Source of the DNA: DAOTWC01 sp048499435
GTDB lineage: Bacteria > Chloroflexota > Anaerolineae > Aggregatilineales > Phototrophicaceae
Length of the DNA: 64,000 bases
Direction: 5' to 3'
Assembly: GCA_048499435.1 (NCBI GenBank)
Contig: JASNZW010000003.1
Coordinates: 372,001 to 436,000 of the forward strand
Shown here piece after piece: positions 1-9,006 of this stretch. Both the position numbers and the translations under genes were made by a program. The notes beneath the pieces were generated by a model that saw nothing but the letters and a program-made list of their open reading frames with translations, ran no database searches and was not told the DNA's origin. Position 1 is the first letter of the stretch, and every line of letters begins with the position of its first letter.

Positions 1-747
1 CTCGCAGCAGCGGGTGTCAGGCGGGTTGGCCCAGCCCATCGCGTTAACGCCGACGGCGTCGCTGTAATCGGCCAGCCCGGCTGCGTACAGGCTTTCGAGG
101 AAAACGCGGTCGTCAATGGCGTTGACTTCGAGGCTGCCGGCTTCAGCGCCGGCTGCGTCGTTGAAACCGGTAGGCGCGAGGCCGGCGCTCACCACAACAG
201 CCGCCGGGTCAGCGGCCTTAACCGCTTCGTAGCCGGCGCGCAGCAGCGCCATATAGCTGTCGGCGCCGATCGGATGCACCAGGCTTTTCCAGCGGCTGCG
301 CAGGTTTGGCTCGCTCCAGATCTCGTAGGCGTCCACACGGCCCGCATAACGGGCGGCCAGCGCGCTGGTAAAAGCGCTGAACGCGGCTATGTCGTCGGGT
401 GGCCCGCTTTCCTCAAGGATGCTGCGCGCCCAGTCGGGCGCTGTGGCGACGCTGAACAGGATTCGGAAGCCGCCGCTTTCCAGCGTCTGCACAATCTGAT
501 CTAGCAGGGCGAAGTCAATCTGTCCCTGCGTGCGCTCAAAGTCGCGCCAGGGGATTTCGTGCTTGACCCAGCTCACGCTGAGCTGCTGAAGGGCGGCGTT
601 GGTCGCGTTAAAGTCCTGCCCTGGCAGGCTGACGATGACGCCGTAGTCAAAGGGGGCGGCGGCGCTGCCGCTATCCTGGGCGGAGGCTGAGAGCGCCAGT
701 AGCAGGCCGGCCAACAGCGCCGCCGCCCCACTGCGAAACCACTGCAT
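1..747 (-). CDS. Secreted clan GH-A glycoside hydrolase-like protein (partial, 3' end off window)
   Basis: The reading frame runs leftward off the window, so only the first 249 residues are seen. The N-terminus is a signal peptide (hydrophobic stretch at residues 7-22 ending ASA-Q). The rest looks like the first half of a TIM-barrel glycosidase: a strand-end motif YEIWSEPN places a candidate acid/base glutamate at residue 146, as in clan GH-A families such as GH39 and GH5. An upstream GGGAGG ribosome site lies about six bases before the ATG. The protein is probably exported and acts on extracellular glycans, but substrate and exact GH family cannot be told. The second catalytic glutamate should lie beyond the window edge. 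Confidence 0.8.
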   Translation of the reverse strand, partial: MQWFRSGAAALLAGLLLALSASAQDSGSAAAPFDYGVIVSLPGQDFNATNAALQQLSVSWVKHEIPWRDFERTQGQIDFALLDQIVQTLESGGFRILFSVATAPDWARSILEESGPPDDIAAFSAFTSALAARYAGRVDAYEIWSEPNLRSRWKSLVHPIGADSYMALLRAGYEAVKAADPAAVVVSAGLAPTGFNDAAGAEAGSLEVNAIDDRVFLESLYAAGLADYSDAVGVNAMGWANPPDTRCCE

Positions 748-836
748 ATCGTTCCCTCCCTGTTAAAGCCGGCAACTCATGGCGGCTGAACCACGTACAT
801 ATTACAGCGCCAGCCAACGCCGCGCTAATCAGGCGC

Positions 837-863
837 TTGTTGAACTGGCGGGGGGTGTATAAT
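837..863 (+). promoter_or_regulatory. Weak sigma-70-like promoter before DUF2207 gene
   Basis: A perfect TATAAT (858-863) lies 31 bases before the ATG at 895, with a TTGTTG at 837-842 and a short 15-base spacer. A second TATAAT at 871-876 is too close to the ribosome site GGAGGTG (884-890) to be useful. The -10 match is good; the spacer makes this tentative. Confidence 0.35.
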
Positions 864-894
864 CAAACCATATAATTTTGTCTGGAGGTGCTGT

Positions 895-2802
895 ATGGGC
901 AAACGCGCGGCGGCTGCCGGCGTGATATTTTTACTGTGCCTTCTGGCGCTGCCGGCTTACGCACAGGCGCGGTCGGTTTTCTGGCAGCGGTGGGACGTCG
1001 TGATTGATAACATTGACACGGCCGCCAACCGGTTTGACGTGACTGAGACGCACGATGTTTATTTCACGGGCACGTTCTCTTTTGGCTCACGGGTTATCAG
1101 CCGCACCAACCTGACCGATATTCAGGATATTCAGGTGTATTCGGGGGAACAACTGCTGCGGCCTGGCTGCGCGCAGGCGCCGGGCACTTTTTGCGTGAGT
1201 GAAACCAGCGACGGCGTTTCGATCCGGTATTATTTTACGCAGCCGCTAACCAATACCGCGCACGTATTTCGCATCACTTACAGCGTCCTGGGAGCGCTGC
1301 GCAGCTATGACGCAGGCGACCAGCTCTGGTGGACGGTTATCCCGGCGGAGCATTTCGGGTTTTCGATTGGCAGCAGCACCGTCACCGTGCACATGCCCGC
1401 TGGCTTCGCGCCGCGTGAAGGCGTTGATCCGGTTGTAACTTATGGCGCAGCCGCCAACGTTTCGGTTGAGGGGACAGTCGTCAGGGCGGTGGCAACCGGG
1501 ACGATTAAGGGCAGCGAGCAGTTTGAGATACGGGTGCAGTATCCGCACGACCCGGCGATCCGACCGGCGGTGTGGCAGGCAGATTACGACGAACAGGCCG
1601 CCTTTGAGACTGACGTTAAACCGCTGCTGGACCTGGGCGCGATAGCGATGTCGGTGCTGATTGGCCTGGGCGGCGTTCTGGGTGTGTTCGGCCTGTGGTA
1701 CACGCGCGGGCGTGACCCGCAGATCGGGCCAGTCCCTGAGTATCTGGCGGAGCCGCCGTCTGACCTGCGGCCAGCGGTGGCGGGCACGCTGATTGACGAG
1801 CGCGCGGATACACGCGATATTCTGTCAATCCTGCTGGACCTGGCTAATCGGGGCTATCTGGTTATTGAGGAAAGCCAGTCGAGCGATCTCTTTGGCATCT
1901 GGAAAAGCCGGACATTCACGTTTAAGCGGACGGATAAAGGCTATGACGACCTGCTGCCGTTTGAGCGCAGCATCGTGAAGAAGATGTTTCCGGGCGGCAA
2001 GCAGGAATGCACGCTGGAGTCGCTGAAAAACCGGTTCTACACCGTGATACCGGAGGTGCAGCGGGACCTTTACGGGGCGCTGGTTAAACATGGCCTGTTC
2101 AACGCGCCGCCAGACCGAACCCGGACGATCTGGAGCGTGCTGGGCATGGTGGTGGCGGTTGTCGCCGGGGTGCTTTTCTTCGGGTCAATAAATGTGTTTG
2201 ACCGGTTTTCGCCGTCGGTAATGTGTCTGCCGCTGGCGCTGATGGCGGTGGCGGCGGCGCTGTTCATCGCCAGCCAGGTTATGCCGGCTAAAACGCGCCG
2301 GGGCGCTGAGGAGGCCGCGAAGTGGGTGGCCTTCCGCGAGTATCTGCGCAACCTGGAAAAATACAGCGATGTCAGCGATGCCGCGGATCAGTTTGCGCGC
2401 TACCTGCCTTACGCTGTCGCATTCGACCTTGATCGCTCGTGGGTGCAGAAATTCCGCACTGTTGAGCGCGTGGCGATACCGTACTGGTACTATCCAACGT
2501 ACGCGGGGGGCCGGTACAGCGGGGGATTCGAGGCTGGGTCGCCGCTACCGTCGGCGGACTACGGCGACCTGGCGCGGGCAGGCGGCGATTTCTCGCTTGA
2601 CACGGTGTCGGGCGGCCTGGCCGGCGGCCTGAACTCGATTTCTGAGGGGCTGACGTCGATGCTGAACTCGGCGTCGCATGTGTTCGTCAGCCGGCCTGCT
2701 TCATCGGGCAGCAGCGGCAGTTGGGGCGGTGGCGGCAGCAGTTGGAGCGGCGGCGGGTTCAGCGGCGGCAGCAGCGGCGGTGGCAGCGCTGGGTTTGGAT
2801 GA
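895..2802 (+). CDS. DUF2207 family predicted membrane protein
   Basis: 635 residues with a signal peptide (about 1-23), a long extracytoplasmic beta-rich domain (25-240), a membrane helix at about 248-270, a cytoplasmic domain with a mixed alpha/beta region (280-400), two more helices at about 413-433 and 443-463, and a glycine/serine-rich tail ending in repeated GGS units. This architecture and the Gly/Ser tail are characteristic of DUF2207 predicted membrane proteins (YciQ-like). Function in the family is unknown. The start has a good GGAGGTG ribosome site. It is followed within 15 bases by a small membrane zinc-ribbon protein and sits upstream of an SPFH/SHOCT gene, so a role in envelope maintenance is a guess. 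Confidence 0.9.
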   Translation: MGKRAAAAGVIFLLCLLALPAYAQARSVFWQRWDVVIDNIDTAANRFDVTETHDVYFTGTFSFGSRVISRTNLTDIQDIQVYSGEQLLRPGCAQAPGTFCVSETSDGVSIRYYFTQPLTNTAHVFRITYSVLGALRSYDAGDQLWWTVIPAEHFGFSIGSSTVTVHMPAGFAPREGVDPVVTYGAAANVSVEGTVVRAVATGTIKGSEQFEIRVQYPHDPAIRPAVWQADYDEQAAFETDVKPLLDLGAIAMSVLIGLGGVLGVFGLWYTRGRDPQIGPVPEYLAEPPSDLRPAVAGTLIDERADTRDILSILLDLANRGYLVIEESQSSDLFGIWKSRTFTFKRTDKGYDDLLPFERSIVKKMFPGGKQECTLESLKNRFYTVIPEVQRDLYGALVKHGLFNAPPDRTRTIWSVLGMVVAVVAGVLFFGSINVFDRFSPSVMCLPLALMAVAAALFIASQVMPAKTRRGAEEAAKWVAFREYLRNLEKYSDVSDAADQFARYLPYAVAFDLDRSWVQKFRTVERVAIPYWYYPTYAGGRYSGGFEAGSPLPSADYGDLARAGGDFSLDTVSGGLAGGLNSISEGLTSMLNSASHVFVSRPASSGSSGSWGGGGSSWSGGGFSGGSSGGGSAGFG

Positions 2803-2817
2803 CAGGGAGATGTGCAG

Positions 2818-3330
2818 GTGAATACAGGCCGGTTGATCGGCATCATTCTGATTGTGACGGGGTTTATCGTCGCGGTGCTGGCTGGCCTGTGGCTGGCTGT
2901 GCAGACCGCTGAGTTACAGCCAGGCGGGCTGGTGCTGGGGGCTGGCCTGGCGTTTATTCCGGTGGCGCTGCTGGTCGGGTTCGGCATTTTTCTGTACGTG
3001 CGCGGCGGCAGGGAAGCAGAGCTGGAAACGACCATGCAGCAGCAGCGCCGCCTGTTGGATATTCTGAAGAGCCGGGGACAGGTAGGCGTCAATGAGATGG
3101 CCCTGGAGCTGGGCCTCAGCGTGGATACAGTCAGGGACCTGGTGCATCAGCTTGTTGGTTTACAGGTGTTCAGCGGGTATGTGAACTGGCGCGACGGCAC
3201 GCTGTACTCGTCAGATGCCAGCAAGCTGCGCGAACTGGAGCGTTGTAAGAACTGCAACGGTGAGATCGTGCTGGCCGGAAAAGGCGTTGTAACGTGCAAG
3301 TACTGCGGCACTGAGTACTTTCTCACGTAA
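2818..3330 (+). CDS. Small membrane protein with winged-helix-like and zinc-ribbon domains
   Basis: About 170 residues. Two membrane helices (roughly 5-28 and 34-60) form an N-terminal hairpin. They are followed by a helical segment resembling a winged helix (about 75-130; 'MALELGLSVDTVRDLV' reads like helix-turn-helix) and a C-terminal zinc ribbon with two CxxC pairs (CKNC and CKYC). I chose the GTG at 2818 because AGGGAGA (2804-2810) is well spaced to it; a GTG at 2812 in the same frame is too close. It is probably co-transcribed with the DUF2207 gene. The combination of membrane hairpin, winged helix and zinc ribbon suggests a membrane-tethered regulator or assembly factor, but no function is known. 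Confidence 0.75.
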   Translation: MNTGRLIGIILIVTGFIVAVLAGLWLAVQTAELQPGGLVLGAGLAFIPVALLVGFGIFLYVRGGREAELETTMQQQRRLLDILKSRGQVGVNEMALELGLSVDTVRDLVHQLVGLQVFSGYVNWRDGTLYSSDASKLRELERCKNCNGEIVLAGKGVVTCKYCGTEYFLT

Positions 3331-3340
3331 GGCGCAGTTT

Positions 3341-3366
3341 GCTGCCGCGCGATGCCAAACGGCAGC
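3341..3366 (+). terminator. Weak hairpin after zinc-ribbon gene
   Basis: GCTGCCG (3341-3347) pairs with CGGCAGC (3360-3366) across a 12-base loop just after the stop at 3330. There is no T-run, so it may be a weak terminator or chance in GC-rich DNA. Confidence 0.25.
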
Positions 3367-3418
3367 GGCCAGAATATGTTATGCTTGACTGTGTGATTCG
3401 CAAGAGGAGAACTGAAGC

Positions 3419-3973
3419 ATGTCCATGTCTGACCTTTACGAGCAGATCGTAAGCCAGCGCGGCGCGGGCCAGCGCCTTCTGGGCCGCATTCCGGGCTTTC
3501 GGGGGTATCAGGATAAGGCCCAGCGCCGCACGGCGGACCGCATGCTGCGCGATTACATCGCCGGCGAAGTCGCCAAGCGGATTAACCGTTTTACCGCGCT
3601 GGAGAAATCGCTGCTGGATATGGATGGCGGGCTGATGCACATGTCGAAAACGCGCAGCGCCAAAACTAAAATCCAGACTTACCACGATCGTATCGCCGCC
3701 GCTGTGCCGGGATACTCTGGCTTCTTTGCCGCCATCAAGGTAGATGAGGAGGAGCTGGAGAAGCTTTACAGCTTCGACGAGGCGCAGATCAGATATGTTG
3801 AGCGGCTGGACACCGAGCTGGATAAGCTCGCGCAGGCCGTTGCGCAGAAGACCGGCGTTGATGAGGCCATCGCCGCGCTTGACGCGCTGGGCGCGGAGGC
3901 CAACGAAGCGTTTATGCTGCGCGAGTCGGTGCTGACTAATCTCGACAAGACGCTTGGCGGAAGTGGCAGCTAG
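3419..3973 (+). CDS. Hypothetical helical cytoplasmic protein
   Basis: 184 residues with no signal peptide or membrane helix. The sequence is charged and helical throughout, with coiled-coil-like stretches around residues 55-75 and 105-150. I do not recognise a family. The ATG follows AGAGGAGA at a normal distance. It sits 59 bases upstream of the SPFH/SHOCT gene on the same strand, so the two are probably co-expressed, and the protein may be a soluble partner of the SPFH assembly. Confidence 0.75.
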   Translation: MSMSDLYEQIVSQRGAGQRLLGRIPGFRGYQDKAQRRTADRMLRDYIAGEVAKRINRFTALEKSLLDMDGGLMHMSKTRSAKTKIQTYHDRIAAAVPGYSGFFAAIKVDEEELEKLYSFDEAQIRYVERLDTELDKLAQAVAQKTGVDEAIAALDALGAEANEAFMLRESVLTNLDKTLGGSGS

Positions 3974-4032
3974 CGCGCTGCCCGCTGCGCTGCGATGAAT
4001 ACCCCACGTGCTGAAGTTTAAGGAGACAAGCG

Positions 4033-5118
4033 ATGCCGCGTATCATTGATGTTATTGACCATGTTAATGTGATGGACGACGAGCTGGCCTACCGCGAGCC
4101 GCAGCAGGGCAGCGGCGACTGGCGGATGGGGTCGCAGGTTATTGTTGGCGAAAGCCAGGCCGCCGTGTTTGTGCGCAGCGGCGAGGTGCTGGACGTGCTT
4201 AAATCGGGCAAGCACGTGCTTTCCACGATGAACCTGCCGCTGCTGTCGGGCCTGATCGGGCTGGCGACAAGCGGTCGCACGCCGTTCACGGCCGACCTGT
4301 ATTTTATCAACCTGAAGGATATGCCGCAGGTAGGCTGGGGCACGAACCCGCCGATTGTCCTGGAGACGCCGGGGCGGGGCCTGGGTGTGGCGCTGCTGGT
4401 CACGCACGGCGTGATTGATATTGGCGTGGACGACCCGGTGCGCTTTATGAAGCAGTACGCGGTCGGCAAGCCGATAACCCGGCTGGAGAGCATTAAGGAC
4501 CGCATCCAGGCGATGCTGCTGGGCGAGATTTCGTCGCTTCTGCTGAAGTCGGGCGCGCAGAGCATCCCTGATGCTAACCGCATCCTGGGCGAGCTGGAGG
4601 GCGCGGCGCTGGCGGTTCTGAACGAGCAGTTCCAGGCGCTGGGCCTGCGCATTAAGGCATTTGACGCGAAGCCGTTCACGGCCAAGCAGGTCTCTGAGGA
4701 TGAGCTGCGCGATTACGTCAGCCTGGAACAGTGGGAGCGCGTCAAGCGGTTGTCCATTGCGCAGACGGCCGCGGGCAACACTGGGGCCGGCGGCGCGCTG
4801 GCCAGCGCGGGCGTCGGCCTGGGCGTGGGGCAGCAGGTGGGCGCGGCGCTTAACCCGGAGGCCGCCGCGCTGCAGCAGCAGCTCCAGCAGCAGCAGATGA
4901 TGATGCAGCAGATGATGATGCAGCAGATGATGCAGAATCAGCAGCCTGGCGCGCAGCAGGCCGCTGCCCCGGCTGCGACAGCGCAGGCTCCGCAGACAAA
5001 AGAGCAGATTCAGGCGATGATTGACAGCCTGGACATGAAGCTGGCCAGCGGTGAAATCTCTGAGGAGAACTATAACCGGCTGGTCGCCAAGTGGCAGGAG
5101 CGCCTGAGCCAGCTTTAA
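4033..5118 (+). CDS. SPFH domain / SHOCT domain protein
   Basis: 361 residues. The first 230 or so form a band-7/SPFH-type domain of the subfamily often named 'virion core protein-like'. This lacks an N-terminal membrane anchor and has the typical 'aVFvrsGevldvl' and 'GvidigVdDPvrF' patterns. A Gln/Met-rich low-complexity linker follows (about 280-307), then a C-terminal SHOCT domain of about 35 residues (IQAMIDSLDMKLASGEISEE...). SHOCT domains mediate oligomerisation. The start has an AAGGAGA ribosome site. Likely a membrane-associated scaffold in stress response; function is inferred from the family only. Its last four bases overlap the stop of the convergent glycosyltransferase. Confidence 0.88.
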   Translation: MPRIIDVIDHVNVMDDELAYREPQQGSGDWRMGSQVIVGESQAAVFVRSGEVLDVLKSGKHVLSTMNLPLLSGLIGLATSGRTPFTADLYFINLKDMPQVGWGTNPPIVLETPGRGLGVALLVTHGVIDIGVDDPVRFMKQYAVGKPITRLESIKDRIQAMLLGEISSLLLKSGAQSIPDANRILGELEGAALAVLNEQFQALGLRIKAFDAKPFTAKQVSEDELRDYVSLEQWERVKRLSIAQTAAGNTGAGGALASAGVGLGVGQQVGAALNPEAAALQQQLQQQQMMMQQMMMQQMMQNQQPGAQQAAAPAATAQAPQTKEQIQAMIDSLDMKLASGEISEENYNRLVAKWQERLSQL

Positions 5119-6986
5119 GGCTGCGGCAGCGTTAGATCGCCGATGTGGTAGCTGTCGCTGCCGTCTGCCAGGGGCACGCGCGCGCCGGTTTCGGGGTCGT
5201 AAAGCCCGATGAACAGGCTGTATGTCCCGGCTGGGAGCGGCTTCAACGCCAGCGTGTAGATATCGCGGAAGCGGCCTGAGCCGGACCATCCGCGCGCGCT
5301 GATGCGCCCGTCCTGCGGGAGTTGGTCATCCTGCGCGGCGGGCGCTGCTGTTGGCGCCGCCGCGGGGACCAGGTGGACAAACACCTTCAGGTCGGTGGGC
5401 GCGCTCGCCAGCGGCTGCCAGTAGGCCAGCAGCACAAGCTCGTCCGCCGCTGTTGGCTGGTCGAGCACGCGCACGCCAAGCAGTTGGGCGACGGAACCGA
5501 ACTGGGCGCCGCTGCCGGGCGGCAGCTCGCTGGCCGCTACCTGCCAGGGGCTGTAGCGGCGCGCCGACAGCCCGGCGACGCTGTCGGCCTGGATTAACTG
5601 CATGTTGTTTGCCAGCCACTCAGCGCCGACGTGGGCGTTAGGCCAGCCGGGGGAGGGGTTAGCGACCAGCCAGATGTTGGTGTACTGCCGTTCGTCGGCC
5701 TCCAGAATGCTGGCGATTTCGGCGGCGGATTGGTTCGGGTTGGCGGGCAGGCGCTGGTGATCGGACCAGTTAGCGAAGTAGTAGGTGAACGCTTCGTCGG
5801 CGGCGGCCTGGATAACAAGCGTGTCGGCGGGGTCCACACGCGCATGCAGATAGGTGGCCAGCGTGCGCCAGTCGGGGGCCTTCGCATAGTCAAAGTAATA
5901 TGTCAGCAGACTGGCAGCGCTGATTGTCACCAGCCCGGCCAGCAGGCCAGCAGCCAGTGCGCGCTGCGCCGTTTGCGTTGGCGCGCGCCGGCTGCCAAAC
6001 ACGACCAGACCAGCAAATACGAGCGTGTAGGCAGGCGCGGACGCCAGCACATAGCGCGGGGTAAAGACGTTCAGGCGCAGCGACACCAGCGTGAGCAGCA
6101 GCGGGGGGACAGCGCCCAGCAGCAGCAGCAGCAGCGCGCAGCGCCGGCACTGCCGCCACCACGCGACCAGGCCGAGCGCCAGTGCCAGGCCGATTAGCGG
6201 CCAGGCGAACGACGCCAGCGGCGGGGGCAGAGTCTCGCCAAAGGTGAGCGTAGGCAGAAACCAGTCGAATAAGCGCGCGAACTCGGCGCTGAAGGTTGTG
6301 CCGGTGTAGCCGCTGCCAGTAAGCAGGCGTTCCTGCAAAAACCAGGGCGCCAGCAGCAGCGCGATCAGGCTCTGGGCGGCGAACCAGCGCCGCAGCAGGC
6401 CCCATTTTCGCCAGTGCGCGGCCAGCACGAAAAGATTCAGCGCCACAAGGACAAAAAGCTCAAGGTAATACAGATAGGCCGCCGCCACCGCCGCCAGCAC
6501 GTAGAGCGCCCAGTCGCGGCGGCGCTGGCGCGCCAGCGCCCGCAGCGCCAGCCACAGCGCGGCGGCGCTCAGCGTGGCCCACAGCGCGTAATTGCGGGCA
6601 TCCTGCGCGTGCCAGACAAGATAGGGGTGGACGGCCCACAGCAGCGCCGCCAGCGTTCCCAGATAGCGGCTGTGCAGGCGCGTGCCCAGCGCGTACAGCA
6701 GGGGGATACCCAGCGTTCCGACCAGCGCGGGCAGCAGCCGCACGGCCAGCTCGCTCGTGCCGGTTAGCTGCCCCCAACCCCAGAACACAGCATAGGCCAG
6801 CGGCGGCTGTGGGTCGCGGGTGGGAACGTCGCTGGCGAGGGTGTCAGCGAGCGGCGGCGTGATCCAATTGAGGACGGTAAAAGCCTCATCGCCGCGAAAA
6901 GGGACTCGGTCGAGCGCGTAAATACGGAGCGCGAAACCCAGCAGAGTCAGCAGAGCGACAGCCGCCAGCGCGCGGTTTCTGGTCAT
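5115..6986 (-). CDS. GT39/ArnT-type membrane glycosyltransferase
   Basis: 623 residues. An N-terminal helix leads to an Asp-Glu pair (33-34, FRGDEAF) in the first external loop, the usual catalytic-type acidic pair of GT39/PMT_2-type enzymes. About ten more membrane helices run to residue ~370, with the family motif 'AQDARNYAL' in between. The last ~250 residues are an extracytoplasmic domain, partly beta-rich. Such enzymes move a sugar from a polyprenyl-phosphate donor onto lipid or protein outside the membrane; acceptor unknown. It is last in a minus-strand operon with the NERD-like and secreted proteins, with six bases between this gene and the one before it. Confidence 0.82.
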   Translation of the reverse strand: MTRNRALAAVALLTLLGFALRIYALDRVPFRGDEAFTVLNWITPPLADTLASDVPTRDPQPPLAYAVFWGWGQLTGTSELAVRLLPALVGTLGIPLLYALGTRLHSRYLGTLAALLWAVHPYLVWHAQDARNYALWATLSAAALWLALRALARQRRRDWALYVLAAVAAAYLYYLELFVLVALNLFVLAAHWRKWGLLRRWFAAQSLIALLLAPWFLQERLLTGSGYTGTTFSAEFARLFDWFLPTLTFGETLPPPLASFAWPLIGLALALGLVAWWRQCRRCALLLLLLGAVPPLLLTLVSLRLNVFTPRYVLASAPAYTLVFAGLVVFGSRRAPTQTAQRALAAGLLAGLVTISAASLLTYYFDYAKAPDWRTLATYLHARVDPADTLVIQAAADEAFTYYFANWSDHQRLPANPNQSAAEIASILEADERQYTNIWLVANPSPGWPNAHVGAEWLANNMQLIQADSVAGLSARRYSPWQVAASELPPGSGAQFGSVAQLLGVRVLDQPTAADELVLLAYWQPLASAPTDLKVFVHLVPAAAPTAAPAAQDDQLPQDGRISARGWSGSGRFRDIYTLALKPLPAGTYSLFIGLYDPETGARVPLADGSDSYHIGDLTLPQP

Positions 6987-6992
6987 GATGGA

Positions 6993-7727
6993 TCAGCCTG
7001 CCAGCGTGGCCGCTTCAAAGCTCTTGATCTGGTCCTGGGTGAGCGTGGTTATGCCTTCACGCGGCAGGTCGCGCAGGTAGTCTTTAAGGTTAGGTTCCAT
7101 TTTAGGGTTGGCGTACAGAACCGGCACAAGCGGCTGGTTCAGCGTGAAGCGCGCGCGCGGGTCCACAAACACGACCAGCGGCCTGACGGTGACGCCCGGC
7201 GCGATTGGTTCGAGCAGCTTCTGTACGTGGCCGGCGGCGCGCGCCGCATCGGCGTTCGGCCTGCCGACGCTGTCCTGCCGGAATACGCGCATGACGGCGC
7301 TCAGCGGCCCGCCGTGCGTCGTCCAGCGGTCGCCTTCGACGCTGAAACTTCCTTCCTGGAAGCGCGTTACGATGGCGAACACGCCCTGGGGACAAACCAG
7401 AACATGCTGAGCCGGCGTGTGGTAATAGCTGTAAAGCACGCTGCGATTGCTCAGGCCTTTAAGCCCGTCGCGCAGCGCGGCCTCTGGCCGTGGCTGGCGG
7501 ATCCACAGATTCGTCATGCGCACAGAGATCAGCGTCGCGATCAACCCCAGCGGCAGGACCAGCGACGACAGCAGCAGCATAAGGGTGTTGGCGCTGGCGG
7601 CGGTATTCATCGCCTGCTGGTTGGTGATGAAGAACGCGCCGATGAGGATGCCAAAGCTGACAAAGAACAACCACTGCGCGATACGCCGGTTGCGCTTCAC
7701 CAGCCGTTCGTTGATTTCGGTTCGCAT
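6993..7727 (-). CDS. NERD-like domain membrane protein
   Basis: 244 residues: two N-terminal membrane helices (about 18-36 and 46-68) and a cytoplasmic domain (90-240) with the pattern 'HVLVCPQGVFAIVTRFQEG ... DRW', resembling nuclease-related (NERD) domains. The catalytic residues of a true nuclease are not obvious, so nuclease activity is not claimed. AAAGGAA lies upstream of the ATG. It is the middle gene of a three-gene minus-strand set. Confidence 0.65.
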   Translation of the reverse strand: MRTEINERLVKRNRRIAQWLFFVSFGILIGAFFITNQQAMNTAASANTLMLLLSSLVLPLGLIATLISVRMTNLWIRQPRPEAALRDGLKGLSNRSVLYSYYHTPAQHVLVCPQGVFAIVTRFQEGSFSVEGDRWTTHGGPLSAVMRVFRQDSVGRPNADAARAAGHVQKLLEPIAPGVTVRPLVVFVDPRARFTLNQPLVPVLYANPKMEPNLKDYLRDLPREGITTLTQDQIKSFEAATLAG

Positions 7728-7762
7728 GGCGCTGCGCTGTTCCTTTCAGAGCGTGTTAACCG

Positions 7763-8815
7763 TTAAGTGCGCGGCACAAAGTATGACAGCAGGCCGCTGC
7801 GGCCAATCTCAGCGCAGATGAGGTCACCGAAGCGCATGGTGGGCTTTATTTCCCACAGGCGCGGCACACCGTAGGCGTGCCCGATAACTGCCCGGTCAAG
7901 ATCAGTGGGGTTGGGCCTGATACAATGCGTGATCTTGTCTGGCAGCCAGCCTGAAATGCTCTGGCCCTGGTCGTTAAAGATTGTGATTTCGTAGAGAAGC
8001 TGCTGGCGCACGTAGCCGGCGGGGTCGGGCGGCGAGTAGCCGAACCAGGCCAGCCGGCAGGAAAGCGCGTAGCGGCTCAGAAGCGTGATATTGATGTCTT
8101 CGGTGTCGCGGAACAGCGTGTCGCAGCCAGGGTCAGGGTAGACCTGCATAACGGAGAGGTTAGCCTGCCCGCCGGGAAGCTGGCCGCTTGTGCCAGCGCC
8201 GGGCTGGGTGCTGCCGATAATTTCGGCGGTGATCCGCGCTTTGCCGTTCATGTTGATGTTCACCGGCGCTGACCCATCAGCCGGGCCGAGGATCTGCGCA
8301 GAGGCCAGGTCGTTCACGTTGAACCGTGTGCCGGCGCTCCAGGCCCAGTAGGTGAGCACGGAAGAGCCAGACGTGTCGGCCAGGAAGCGGAAGTCAACAG
8401 GCAGATAGAACCCAATCCACACCACCGGCTGCGTGATCGTGACGGGGGTGGGGAACTGATAAATAAAAGTGCCTGACTGGCGGATGTCCACCTGCGTCTG
8501 GCTGACCAGCCGGGCGTCAATGGGCGAGCCGCCGTTGCCATCCTCATAGATGAGCAGGTCAATGGACGCGCCTGGCACCGGCGTGTTGACGGCGATACTG
8601 ACGCGGTCAATGGCTGCCGGGAGGGTCAGGTTAAGCGGCGTCAGGTCGAAGCCGTTCATGACCAGGGACGCCTCGCCTGAAATAAACCAAACGGTGCTGT
8701 CGCTGCCCGTGTTGATGTTGAGCACGATATCGCCGGCGGCGGCGGGCAGCGCCAGGGCGCTGAACAGCAGCAGCATGAGCAGGCAGATCGCAATCTGTTT
8801 TCTGAGCACAGACAT
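7763..8815 (-). CDS. Secreted protein of unknown function
   Basis: About 350 residues. The signal peptide is at residues 1-28 (ending PAAAG), and the rest is beta-rich and poor in charged clusters, as in exported carbohydrate-binding or adhesion-type proteins. The region with 'GDIVLNINTGSDSTVWF' and the jelly-roll-like pattern up to residue ~200 suggests a surface beta-sandwich; a second part (about 220-350) carries two cysteines. I chose ATG 8815 because AGGAAG lies eight bases upstream; a GTG at 8824 directly abuts that site. First gene of the operon that ends with the glycosyltransferase. No function recognised. Confidence 0.7.
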   Translation of the reverse strand: MSVLRKQIAICLLMLLLFSALALPAAAGDIVLNINTGSDSTVWFISGEASLVMNGFDLTPLNLTLPAAIDRVSIAVNTPVPGASIDLLIYEDGNGGSPIDARLVSQTQVDIRQSGTFIYQFPTPVTITQPVVWIGFYLPVDFRFLADTSGSSVLTYWAWSAGTRFNVNDLASAQILGPADGSAPVNINMNGKARITAEIIGSTQPGAGTSGQLPGGQANLSVMQVYPDPGCDTLFRDTEDINITLLSRYALSCRLAWFGYSPPDPAGYVRQQLLYEITIFNDQGQSISGWLPDKITHCIRPNPTDLDRAVIGHAYGVPRLWEIKPTMRFGDLICAEIGRSGLLSYFVPRT

Positions 8816-8946
8816 AAGATTCACTTCCTGGCTGAACTCGGCCGGGCGGTAAAGTCAGACGCTGTTATACCACCAAAAAACACAGCGCGCCCGTATTTTA
8901 GGGGCAAGGCCCTATATTGGTCAAGCAGTTGCTGCTCGAATTGGTA

Positions 8947-8974
8947 TTGTTGCGCTATCACAGCGCGCTATAAT
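8947..8974 (+). promoter_or_regulatory. Sigma-70-like promoter for yajC-secDF
   Basis: TTGTTG (8947-8952), a 16-base spacer and a perfect TATAAT (8969-8974) stand 32 bases before the yajC ATG. It lies in the divergent 190-base gap between the secreted-protein gene and yajC. Confidence 0.55.
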
Positions 8975-9006
8975 GCTTGCTTGTCTGACAGCGCCGTGAG
9001 GTGACT

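Noticed and set aside
4018..5289. 423-residue minus-strand frame over the SPFH gene
   Set aside because: Low-complexity Arg/Leu/His sequence that mirrors the SPFH protein; the SPFH frame has clear domains and a ribosome site.
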